Assembly: GCA_013115135.1 (NCBI GenBank)
Contig: JABANP010000142.1
Span: forward strand, 49,167 to 113,166
Direction: 5' to 3'
DNA from: Perkinsus olseni
Taxonomy: Eukaryota; Perkinsozoa; Perkinsida; Perkinsidae
Length of the DNA stretch: 64,000 bases
In this document: in pieces, positions 39,112 to 49,342 of the stretch
Layout: each line of letters starts with the position of its first letter
How positions within the stretch are numbered: the stretch's first letter is position 1
Notes under the pieces: generated by a model
Databases searched by the model: none
What the model was told of the DNA's origin: nothing
Seen by the model: only the letters and a program-made list of their open reading frames with translations
Position numbers and translations under genes: made by a program

Positions 39112-39165
39112 CTGTCAGCGCGAGCTCCATCATTTACTGATGATTGCTGAGCTGCACTTCATTCG
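39112..39165 (-). promoter_or_regulatory. SECIS element (selenocysteine insertion) in the SelK 3' UTR
   Basis: About 30 bases past the SelK UAG, the minus strand has ATGA, then AGTGCAGCTC, an apical part containing AA 13 bases after the ATGA, a short inner stem CATCA/TGATG, then GAGCTCGCGCT and GA. The outer arms form ten base pairs with one bulge. ATGA opposite GA, a 12-13-nt spacer to the AA and an extra apical mini-stem are the features of a type 2 eukaryotic SECIS. Position, strand and form all fit the upstream UGA. Confidence 0.75.
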
Positions 39166-39195
39166 TCCCTCAACGACTTAGTAAAACTCGGACTC

Positions 39196-39931
39196 CTATC
39201 CGCATCAGCCGCCTGACATCGATGAATGGACATCAGATCGGCAGAGCCGAAGCGGTGTTACCCATGGCTCGCATCTTTGCTATGCCTTCTAAGCCTTTCA
39301 TATCTCCCCTTTGCGGCCGACCTACACTGCGGGGGCCTCTACCATTGGGACCGCCACCGTTCTGAAATAAGACTTCTCCGACACACAGGTACCCGTTTAT
39401 GAATGAAGCAGGCTTGAGGGCCAAGAGGGAGATCGATGTGAAGATCCGGCGGAAAAGTGCAGGATAGGCAGCAGCAGTTGCTCTGCCGAGCACTCGATAA
39501 GGTCGAGCTCTAGCTTCATGAGATCTAATGAGGTCACCAGGCTTCTACTTGCGCCCCCGGCCTCCTCAGTCCCCAGAAACTATGAGCCGGATCTATATAA
39601 TTCATACACGTACACAATCTATAACGATGAACGTGCAAGAAGTGCCTCCATTAGTATTACATCTCCTCCCCAGCCACCGCCTCCTTTGCGGCTCCTGTTC
39701 GAGGATGGACGGTACGCTGAGCTCGATCCCGGCGCGAAGATACCCTGAGAAATGGGCAAAGACTTGACTGAACGCACTTAGCCTGCTACTGACCTGCAAA
39801 AACAGCATCACCACTCCGAAGATCTTCCAGAACAGATCAATAACCGCCTGTAGAGGCCACCACAAGCTCAACTTCTTGTGGGGTACTTGGGACTCATCCG
39901 AGTACAATATTCCATCCACTATCACCGCCAT
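39196..39931 (-). CDS. SELENOK: selenoprotein K, with in-frame UGA (selenocysteine)
   Basis: ATG 39931. Exon 1 reads VDGILYSDESQVPHKKLSL then the single membrane segment AVIDLFWKIFGVVMLFLQ; a 49-bp intron leads to Ser/Arg/Gly-rich YRPSSNRSRKGGGGWGG; a longer intron to GGGPNGRGPRSVGRPQRGD and KMRAM. A last 49-bp intron (GTAACACC...GATGTCAG) then gives ATG GGC GGC TGA TGC GGA TAG, that is M-G-G-Sec-C-G-stop. Animal SelK ends GG-Sec-GR after the same kind of Gly/Arg/Pro-rich tail. SelK is a small ER membrane protein that supports palmitoylation and ER-associated degradation. The UGA is at 39205-39207, the terminal UAG at 39196-39198. A SECIS-like hairpin lies just downstream. Without splicing the last intron the frame would end earlier. 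Confidence 0.8.
39205..39207 (-). other. UGA read as selenocysteine
   Basis: In-frame TGA on the minus strand in the SelK last exon, between GGC GGC and TGC GGA TAG. Three codons before the true stop, as in SelK of animals. Confidence 0.7.
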
Positions 39932-40633
39932 TGATGATCAAATTGACAACAAAAATTATTATAACTGTTCGCGGTTCGCGCACCTTAACGTAGGAAAGAG
40001 AAGCGGTACCATGCTGATGTGGATGAAACTCATTCATCATTCTAGTTTCCAGCCCAGTTCCCCTCTTGTACCCTCAAAACTGAGTTGATAGTCTGTCCTT
40101 TCAGAGCCGGCAAGTTAACACTGCCGGACGGTAAGATCGGAAATTGCGGAATGTATCATTTTCGGCGACCGTGCAAGGTCGTGAAGTGATGATCCCAAGA
40201 GTAGAATTGAGGATTGATGGCGCCAATTGATAATGAACTCCACAGAAGACGACACCGGAAAGGGGCATACAGGGTGGTGATGATGGTGGGAGATCAGCTT
40301 GGCAGTATCATCATTGATGGTGGTAGCCACAATACTGATCACGACCCGAAATGGCGATGCGTGTACGAAGACAGCAGCAACACCAGCCAACAACTAAAAT
40401 CACTAGGTTAAACACTTCTTGTCCTCAGCCTCCATACAGTCGAATGCAGCCACGCATTAGTAGACGCGACCAGCATCAAACAGTAGAGGTGATATCGTAA
40501 AATGACAAAGTGCTGCCTAGTGATCAGGGTGGGGGCAGCTAACACCCTATGGACTATTCCTCTTTCAATACATCGAGCAATGGTATCATTGTTACTATCA
40601 TTTACATTTAGCATCAGTACTAGTAGTTCCAAC
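39932..40633. other. intergenic
   Basis: About 700 bp between SelK and the SLC35F-like gene, both minus. Open frames such as 40115-40393 (minus) and 40502-40822 (plus) lack motifs. Nothing else recognised. Confidence 0.45.
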
Positions 40634-41822
40634 CTACTCTACAGCACGCGACCCGCTGCTACTACTACCAGTGTTCTCCTCTGTTGTAGCCGGCCTGCGG
40701 GCCTTTCTGCTCTTTCGCTGCGTCGGCGCAGGAGCTGCATGATACAACACCAAGCCACCCAGCGCCAAGGCAAACGATATGGCATACATGGCGTGGGACA
40801 ACCTGAAACTACCTTCTCTTAAGGAAGTCGAACACCGCAGCGTAGATGTGGGTAGTTAGCAGAGAAAGATTCATCACAGCCGCGTCAAAGAGACCAAGAA
40901 AGTGAGCCGTCAACGTGTACATGGTGACCAGACAGAAAACGTATCCTGCCATGTACCCAACCGCCACTCCGTTCGTCCAGTCTATGGCAGCTATCTGCTT
41001 GCGCTCATGCGACACGACGTGGATAAGCGAAATCAAAATACCGAAGAGACCAATCATACCCAGGAACTCCGCCGAGGCTAAGAAAGGGTCAATGCAGCGT
41101 TTACGCTTCATGTCTTCATCCACGACCTCCGTTTCCAGCTTCGTTGATCGCAATCGCTTGACCATATACTCCTGGAAGACATTACCACAAGCATAGAGGG
41201 TAGCACCAGCGAGTACGAGGAGATCTCCGACCAGGGCGTCTTGCGGAGAGGCAAGATTATCGGGGTTCCTAGTGTAATCGAGCCACACAGTAAAACCCAT
41301 TCCCGAGAGGGATATGACAACAGCTCCTATGTGGACCCAGTTGTACTTGGCCTTGAGGAAAATCATTGATAGAACCATCGCGCAAGGGATGGTGAAGCAG
41401 TTGAGCAGTTGAGCTGACGTGATGTTGGTGAACTGATAGGCCCACACAGCGAGGTAGTTCGCGTTGACGTCAATGCAAGCGAAGATGAGGTAGAACCACC
41501 ACGGCAAAGTCAAACCGTTCTTCCACGGTTTACAGGCGAAAACGTAAAAGCTCAGAAATACGTAGATGAACATACTCTGAAAGGCTGGAGCATTGAAGTT
41601 GTAGTCACTTGCCAGTACTGTTGAGAAGGCCCCAGTGCCAAAGACGCACAGGGAGATGATCTGACCCTCTAGGATGGCCCATGCCTTCATCCGAATAGCT
41701 TCCTTGGATATGCCTTGTCGTGATGATGGGTAACAACGCATGGCGGTGGTCGGGTTGTCCTCAAGCAGTAGGGGTCTCGATAGGGCGGAGGTGATGAAAG
41801 AGAGGTCATCCAACACTCCCAT
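40634..41822 (-). CDS. SLC35F-like solute carrier (drug/metabolite transporter superfamily)
   Basis: A 337-codon frame from ATG 41822, with the C-terminus continuing to TAG 40634-40636 after a frame break. Ten hydrophobic segments fit the DMT fold: IISLCVFGTGAFSTVLA, FIYVFLSFYVFAC, WFYLIFACIDVNANYLAVWA (family motif), FTNITSAQLLNCFTIPCAM, VHIGAVVISLSGMGFTVW, DLLVLAGATLYACGNVFQEY, FLGMIGLFGILISLIHVV, VAVGYMAGYVFCLVTMYTLT, VMNLSLLTTHIYAAVFDF and finally LSHAMYAISFALALGGLVLY. The DVNANYLAVWAYQ and GNVFQEY blocks are typical of SLC35F1/F2/F6. Members move small organic solutes; the substrate is unknown. The last helix is reached only by skipping GTAGTTTCAG at 40803-40812 or by a +1 shift (see findings). 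Otherwise no introns. Confidence 0.82.
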
Positions 41823-42131
41823 GAGGAGTAGAGGTATCTCTGAGACGACATCGGCGTCACACTGATGAGCGGAGCGAAGCGATTCACGTTGTGGCGTTTT
41901 CGAAGTCGCCAGTCACGCGAGCGAACTTGCTACTCGAGCAACAGTGTGGCTTTGTGTTCAACTCTGGGTCGAGTTTGGAAGCTCAAGTTGCCTTCGCGGA
42001 GGCCCTCTACCCCTACCTCCGTGACCCAGCTGCCCGCCAAGGAAGGGTTTGACAACACAAAGGTGATACATCTTCATGAACATCACTCAACTGTATCATT
42101 ACTCGCAACGGAGTCAGTGCATCATCATCAT
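41823..42131. other. intergenic
   Basis: About 310 bp between two minus-strand genes. A plus frame (41865-42140) is open for 91 codons with a basic start, but no motif supports it. Confidence 0.4.
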
Positions 42132-45100
42132 TTACTATGATGGCCTATCGCGGCTGCCTTTGTCACCTCCAGCAGGAGGCTTGGCACCGATGACAGCTGG
42201 TCGAAGGAGGCAAGGGCAGTGACCTAAGTAATGATTGAATGATGCACTCGGCAGCGGTACAGGGAACAGCTACGGACCTGGTCGAAGTTCTTGAGGACGA
42301 AGGACATACAATGGCGTTTGAGGTCGGTCGCCTGATGCTGGTCACTTATCTTCAGAAGGGTACACACATTATCAACGTCAACCATGTGGATGAGTACGGC
42401 TTGGCAAAGGTGCTTCAAACCGTCCAAGGCATAGTGGTCGGCCTGACAGGTCACCGGGAGTAGCGGCCGTCACTCACGGTATCGGTAACGAGGAGAAGGA
42501 GGTGAGCGCAGACTTACCAAGCCCAGGACCTCCGCCATACTGCCGGTGTCCAACTTGTGATGTGCTACGCGACCAGTATATAAAAACTCCAGCATGACCG
42601 AGAAGGCCTCGAACGACCAGCCGGTCAGTTTGACCTGAGAAATACGATAGAAGCAAGCAAGGAACGGAGCAGCAGCCAGCACCTCCCGCTCTCGAGACTC
42701 CTTCATACCTCCCGTGAACATCGCTCTGAAGTGACTGCATTGAGATGCCTGAGCAGGTCCAGCGGAGGGTACCGCTTTCCGCAGGGCCGCGTGATCTCAC
42801 CAGTATGGCCTTGTGGGCGTAGATTCGCTGGCCGCTGTCGCCAATTAACAAAGTTACATCGCTGAACTCCAGGATTGTTGAGGAAGACCACGCAGATTGG
42901 ACAAGAGCGCTGCGACCTGTACCAGGTTGGATATCTTAGTGGGAGGGTTCACCAGGTGACTTACCGCGCCCTCCGACAGTTCTGTCTCCTCTAGCCGGGT
43001 AACATCCAGCACATGAAGATCGTTCAACCAGCGGATGCCGTCGAAGCCACCAAAGACAAACAACTTCGCAGAGCCAACCAAACATGCTGAATGCCTGAGA
43101 GGACGTGAGTCGCATCAGGCGACTGCCGCCTAAGGGAGTGGCATGACCTCTGTCGGCCTGCAGGAACATGGTCGCTCTCTGTAGGATGCATCCACCTACA
43201 GGAATCCTTAACAACTTGGCAGGGGCGAGTTAGAGGCCGTGCTTACCTGTGCACGGTCGATCCACTAAAATCACCAGTGCTAGGGGAGAAGCCACCGGGG
43301 TGCCCCGTGTCCAGTATGTAGAGGTCGTTAGACCGACCCTATCCAAAGCTGGAATTCGACGCAGCAGGTGGTGAGTTCGGCGCTCTCACCTTGCCATCAT
43401 ACCCGCCGAAAAGGAAGATCTTCCTCCCAATCAAGTTGGCAGTGTGCCCTCGCAAACCTGGCGGGGGCGTCCCGAGGATGCTAGGCTGGTACCTGCCAGG
43501 GTACATACTTCCACCCAGGCTCTCGACACACTCACCAGAGCAACTTGGTGGTGTCGAAACATGGAGATCTGTGAGATGCTTGTTACCACTGTGACCGCCA
43601 AACAGGTACAGCTTCGTACCTTCACGACGAGAGCATGACGAAGCCGTGGCCACAGAGAACGCACCAACAACAGTCATCGTGTGAGCGTTCCTTGCCATGG
43701 GCGGCTGTCCACAGATGTTGGGTTGAATCCAGGTCATGGTCTCCAGGTCCAGTACATCTGAAAAAGAGCCTCGTAGCCTCCCTTCCCTCCCCTCTGAGCC
43801 GACCTATGTCATTGAAGCACTTCTGCCCATCATACCCGCCAAACATGTACAGCTTCTTATTCAGTCGCGAGAGCGTATGGCAGGCCCGAGCTGATGGCGA
43901 CTGCGAAGGCTATACAATGACAACCACTCAATGATTGCTCCCCACCTGGCCGCTAGTTATGACTTTGACCCAGCGGAGATTCCTGTAGGCAGCGTTAGTG
44001 GGGTTGGTCGATAATACCTACCACACAGCTCTAGTCCATGACGTCAACATTGTCGACCTCACAGACTCATCTGCCCTATCTTCGTCCTCGTCGTCTACCC
44101 TGAGGATTGGCACAGGATGAGGCAAAGTGGCAAGGCAAACGAGAGCCGAGACACAATTTCCACGGAGCGCTACCGGAACCTACTCTTCCAAATTGCCACT
44201 GAGAGCACCTGCGCTGACCTGAGGAAGGAGAGATTGACGTCCGATAGTGACTCAGCCCTAGAAATGTCCTCACCGTCGACCCAGGGTCCCCAGTGCCTTG
44301 TGATGCTAGCGTGGGGTTGAGGGTCCCAGGGGAGGCGTACACAGGCGCATTGGCGTTACCGCCAGTTGCGGTATCCGCCTGGAAGCTGGTCATGCTCGCC
44401 GCCCTGCCGGCCACCATGTTACTCCTCACACCGGGACCTGCCAGCACTCAGCCTACCATTCACAGCTGGTGGCAGCTATGTATGCACGGGCACGAGGGAA
44501 TCGATGGACCGTCATGGCAGATACTCTCAAACTACCAACCGCCACTCTCATCGCATTTCCCTGTGCACGGGATAAGTGCTCTTACTGGAAGTAGCTGCGA
44601 TCCCTCCAGGCTGCTGTTGGGTGTACAGTACTGCAGGAGATCCCGTCGGATAACTGAGCCACAATGGTCCGAGGAAGTTGTAGAAGGACGTTGTCGCTGA
44701 GGCTACCTCCCAGATCTTTGAAGCTGAGGAGAGGACGGTGCATCGGCACGACGGGACTGGTGGCGCTGCTGAAGCTGCTGCCCTGCGAGGCGGTGCTCCG
44801 GGTAGTCCATATTCACCTGCCTCTATGCATACAACAGTAGCCGGGAACTCCCTCCACCTACCAGAACGTGTGTATCAGCCAACCACTTCCCACCATCGTG
44901 GCCACCGTGGACGAAGAGCCTGCCGTCCACTACAGCAGTAGTGTGCTGATGAGGACAACAGAAACACGATGATGCAGACGGTAGCTAAACTCACGTTATT
45001 CCTGGCCGCTGGTATCAGAGCCCCTCTGAGCATGACGACCTCATTCCACTGGAACGTGGTAACATCCAGGACATAAAGATCATTGAGTGCCTGTGTAGTA

Positions 45101-45526
45101 GTACCGCCCGGAACGCTGCCGCGCGCAGTCTTAGCCCTGCCTTCTTGCCATTCCAGCCACCGAAGATATAAAGATTGCCGTCTATGACGTCGCAGGAATG
45201 AGCTGCCCGGGGACCTGACGGGCAAATGGTGGCATCGAGCGGACCTCGCTGTTAGCTGCGGATACCTGGATCATCCGTGGTCGACGGGATGGACCACAGC
45301 CGCCGCTTGTCAGATGTCCAGGACTCGCTTTCCTGCCGCGGAGTGAAACCGCTGCAGCTGTCACCAACACTCCCTAAAGGAGAGGACCGAAGTACTCGTA
45401 GTGCCGCAGTAGCAGCGACAGCCCACCCGATACGGCGGTCCCAGAGCCTCCTCGGAATGCGCCGCCAGAGTCGCCGTCACCATCCGGGCCCAACCCCCAG
45501 TGACCTTCACTCTCCTGGCTCAGCAT
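42132..45526 (-). CDS. kelch-repeat, BTB and BACK domain protein
   Basis: ATG 45526 (MLSQESEGHWGLGPDGD) to TAA 42132-42134. N-terminal kelch repeats, each with a GG doublet and spaced Tyr/Trp: GNLYIFGGWNGKKA (about 45175), ALNDLYVLDVTTFQWNE, VVDGRLFVHGGHDGG (about 44935-44890), KLYMFGGYDGQKCFNDI (about 43840), TKLYLFGGHSGNKHLTDLH (about 43605), RKIFLFGGYDGKV (about 43415) and KLFVFGGFDGIRWLNDLHVL (about 43060). BTB: TLLIGDSGQRIYAHKAIL (about 42850) and HFRAMFTGGMKESRE (about 42735), KLTGWSFEAFSVMLEFLYTG (about 42600). BACK-like helices follow: ADHYALDGLKHLCQ and ISDQHQATDLKRHCMSFVL. The kelch-then-BTB order recalls LZTR1 and plant or protist relatives that act as Cullin-3 adaptors. Middle exons (43900-44850) are poorly resolved; a one-base frame break occurs near 43557. 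Confidence 0.8.
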
Positions 45527-45707
45527 AGACTAATATGATCACAAAAAACTTCGCCCAGAAGATTCGACAGAAACAACAGCAAGGCATGTCCAAAGCCCCC
45601 GAGCACCGACGCCTATGGTCGCGAATATACCAATTCCTCTCAGAGCAATTTCTCTCTGGTACGCATGGAGCAGCCACTGCAACCGATGGAATTAGTTGTG
45701 CCGTGAT

Positions 45708-48231
45708 TCACGGCCCCTGAAGCGGCCTCTCCCACAGTGATAACTTAACAGAGCTCAGCCTGGTGATAACATCAACATCGCACACTGGCCGAAGGGCCTT
45801 GATACGCATGGAGCGGGCTGCAAGACCTCCGATATTTACTGCCTTATCAACGTTGTTCATAATTACGGTGATGCTGCCTCAGTCAAGGGTGGGGGAGGAG
45901 AGTCCCTGAGGCAGGGTAATCGATCACTCATCGACCGTCACTGAGTTGATCAGAGACCATCATCGACTAGCCGTCGATGATCATATCAACCGGCCGAAGT
46001 GATCAAGAGGACAGAGAAAGCGAATCCCCACCTTGATGCTGAAGGCCGTAGTTCTAGCCCGGCGCACGGGCGGCATTTCCTCTCCTATCTCATCCAATAA
46101 TGTACCAGCGGCAGCCACCTTCGTTCTGGCGAGCCGCCATCCACCAGATGGGTCTTCCTCCAAGGCCTCATCCAAGTCTGTGTCAGCTGCACACACCAAC
46201 AGGTCGGGCACACATCGAGAGCTAAGCCGTCGCGGATCGATCGATGCAGTAAATGCCTCGGCCCACAGAGCAGGAACAGAGGTCTCACATTTCACGCTCC
46301 GCCTCCGCTCCCTGAATGCTGCAACATGACGCGTCCTCTCAATCTGCCTCAATATGGACGCCAGCCTGTGCAGGAGGAAGTCATCCCGACAAAAGGACAG
46401 GAATGGCGCAGGCCTACTTGAGCCACATGAAGAGGTCCATGTAGCCTCGATGATCACTATCCAACCAGACAAACAGCCGATGGTACCACTCAGAGTCGTA
46501 AGGGCCGCCAACACCCATAAAAACGGCGATACCTGGTAGTTAGTAAGCATCATAGCTATCCACGTCGAAACATCTTACTTCGAGAAAATTCCTCCTTGCT
46601 AAGCTCGCCCCTACACCCTTCGTCAAGCTCCACGAAGACCTTCGCTAGGCTGGCTTCTGACGGCTTAGTCAGGCTAACGATGGTTTGCGGATCTGACGGA
46701 GCGGCCGAGAGACAATATCACCACTAGGGAGGGCTGGCAGAGATAACCACCTAAAACGCTATGATCAGCTTTCTGCAGTAGATCCGCAGGTAAATTCTCC
46801 CCACGGTTGACGACATCTCTGATGAAGTTCACCAGACAGTCATCGTCGACTGAGTCCACTACGGAAACCTAAGAAGACAACGCTTGGCCTCAACCAGACA
46901 CATGAATACAACTCACTTCCTCTGCGCCGCCTTCCGCCTTAGCCCTCGACGCTACACCGCGGTCCTCACGAGCGTTGAAGAGGCCTTTAAGGTCTGATAC
47001 TAGCCTCTGCGTACCTGGAACGAGCAGAGGATCGTGACTAGCAGCGGAAGGCCATCCAGTAGGCAGCAACGCAAAGAAGACCTTACTTATGCTTTTTCTG
47101 GATTCTTTGAAGTGATTGACAAGTTCCGTGGGACCTGACATCAGAGCAGTTCAGTGAGTACTGAATAGGGCACTAAGCTCAACAATACCTGTTCCTGGGC
47201 CTGGACGCAGCAGGTCCATCATATCCTTCAGTGCACGAGTATGATCTCGCGTACCAGCCTCATCTGAGTACCACTCCAACCTCATCTTTCAGACGTGTAT
47301 CCCTCGGCTCCACCTCGTGGTGAGTCGCTCCGCCGAGGGCTGCTCCTCCCTCGCTCTTCCTGCTGGCGAAGAATGACCAACGGCCTCTGATCACGCGTCT
47401 TCATGAGCCTGACGGGCAGCAGCGTCCACATCCGAAAGCTCCTATGCGACCTTCCAGCAGGGGCGACCTCGCGGCTCTCAATGATGCCCACGCCTGCACG
47501 AAGTAGTACGACTTACCGCTCGTAGACTGGGTAGAAGGGCGGAGTCAGACTTCTGCGGGGTCAGATAGACACTTGCACACTGTCCTCGACCGGTCCCTCG
47601 ATGCTTCCTCAGCAGCGATACGCCCCCTGCCCGGCAGCTCGGCACTACTACTGCACCCCAGTATATCTGGGACCTGAACGAGGGGTAACGACGACCAGCA
47701 GCCACCCGAAGCCCCACTCGAAGCTGCTCGAACTCCGATCTCACGGATAGGCCGCAGCTCGTAACCGACACAGGCTTGCCAACCTCGAGCTTTCCTGCAA
47801 TCACAAACCTTGTATCCCACAGCAGCGGTCCAGGTGGCCACTCTACCGTCATAACACCATTCTCTGAAAACCCTATTGTGCTGCTCCCGGAGAAGGGTCA
47901 GCTCAAGGGTATCCATGTCCGTGTCGATGTGTTCTCGCATGCGCCGACAGTTCTTGCGGAAGCGGGACTTAGCTCGAGACTGAGTAAAGCACCATCTCCT
48001 ATCCCTCAAGCCGTCAACACACGGATGCTCACAATATCGTCGTCAGTCGGCCCTCCGCCACGCAGTAACCTCGACCCAGCTCTGGCCAGAGACCCCCTCT
48101 GGCTCCGTGGGGACGATGAGAGTGACAATGCGACCGAAGGACAAACAACTTCATAACACCACCGTTGACGAAATGGCCGGTATCCCCAGGAGTTCCCGCG
48201 GCGGAGAAGAGAACACAAAGCCTCGAGGCAT
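45708..48231 (-). CDS. hypothetical protein with EF-hand-like loops
   Basis: From a possible ATG at 48231 to TGA 45708-45710 (ends LSLWERPLQGP). Segments that join with short introns: SRAKSRFRKNCRRMREHIDT, VMTVEWPPGPLLWDTRFVIA, ALKDMMDLLRPGPG then PTELVNHFKESRKSISKVFF, DDDCLVNFIRDVVNRGENLP, SLAKVFVELDEGCRGELSKE (degenerate EF loop, about 46600), HRLFVWLDSDHRGYMDLFMW (EF loop D-S-D-H-R-G, position 12 not Glu, about 46460), DTDLDEALEEDPSGGW, and a last exon INNVDKAVNIGGLAARSMRI. Loop geometry hints at a calcium-binding ancestry; whether calcium is bound is doubtful. No known family recognised. Near 47870 a +1 shift would join RVF to ENGVMTVEW. Treat as one gene with caution. Confidence 0.45.
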
Positions 48232-48288
48232 GACACCAATGTACTGAATCATGCATTGTCGATAAATTGTGAATTATGTCATCGTATA

Positions 48289-49207
48289 CTATCGCTGAAT
48301 TTGGTCCAAAGTGCCGATGTCTCGGGCCTCTCGGAACACCGTCCTCTCCAAGGCCTCCACCTGAGGGGACAGTAGCAGTGAGGCACGGCTAGGGTTAGAT
48401 GCAAGGATGGGGAACAACCGTTGTGGTTGAATGATCTCACGTCATCACTGAGGTCTTCGATTGACCAGGACTCCTTTTCCTCCGGTTGCTCCGACCTAAG
48501 CAAAAGTTGGTAACCACTGTTAGTTGACCGCGCGTGAGCACTCACCTCTCCCTGTGGGCCAACGATTCACGATACGCCTTGCACGACTCTTCGAGCCCTC
48601 TTCGGTGCTCCAAAAAGCTCACCCGTCGAGCCTCGTGTATCTGCAGCGCGACCCACTACGGCATGAGCGACCGCCAAGAAGTTTACTTTGGCCAGATGCT
48701 TTCGGCCGTGCACCACCCCTCGAGCACCTTCCCTTGGCGGCGGTTCAACTCCGCCAATTGGATCCGGGGAGCGAACCTGTGCATCGTCGCTGTCTCGGTA
48801 TCGCCCCCCAGAGAAGGGGATGTGTTCATCGTAAGCATTCTCCACTGGGGGCCTTCACGTCCAACGGGCACAGCACCAGTCGAGCTACTCGCCACAGAAG
48901 CGGCAAGTCTGATTCTCTCGGCAACTCGGCGGGCAGGGGCTAACCCTAGGACCGGTGGCTTCGGTCGGAGCCTGTGGAACCTTCTCCGGACACTTGGACT
49001 GCTGCATTCATCCCAGGCATCGTTCTCTTTGAACACTGCTGTGACACTAGCCGGTGGTACCCCAGCAGGCACACGAGGGCCATGGACCTTCATCGCATGG
49101 CTTGGTACGAGCCACCTTCTGTTGCGCCTCCCAGAATTAGCACACCAACCCCTACCGGTGGCAGTGCTGTCAGAGGAGGCTCCATCCAGTGGTCGCCTGC
49201 GTATCAT
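48289..49207 (-). CDS. hypothetical coiled-coil protein
   Basis: End TAG 48289-48291, preceded by EALERTVFREARDIGTLDQI. Upstream exons read EARRVSFLEHRRGLEESCKA (about 48635), then after a GTGAGTGC donor at about 48542 SEQPEEKESWSIEDLSDD (about 48495). These are charged, helical and support a coding minus strand with 45-75 bp introns. The start at ATG 49207 and the Arg/Pro-rich N-terminal part are uncertain. A long plus-strand frame (48534-49256) overlaps and is taken as its antisense. No family recognised. Confidence 0.4.
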
Positions 49208-49342
49208 GTCCAAGTCATCCGTAAAGCTACGTGATCCCAGAACAAACCTCAATTAATTGAGTAACACAGAAACAGCTGGCAGGGCTACAAGTAGAAACGT
49301 TAGTGAACACTGATGGAGGAACTAAGTGACAGTGGGAGATCG

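Noticed and set aside
48534..49256. 240-codon plus-strand ORF
   Set aside because: The minus strand carries charged helical exons with good donors at the same place and a stop in context; the plus frame has no motif.
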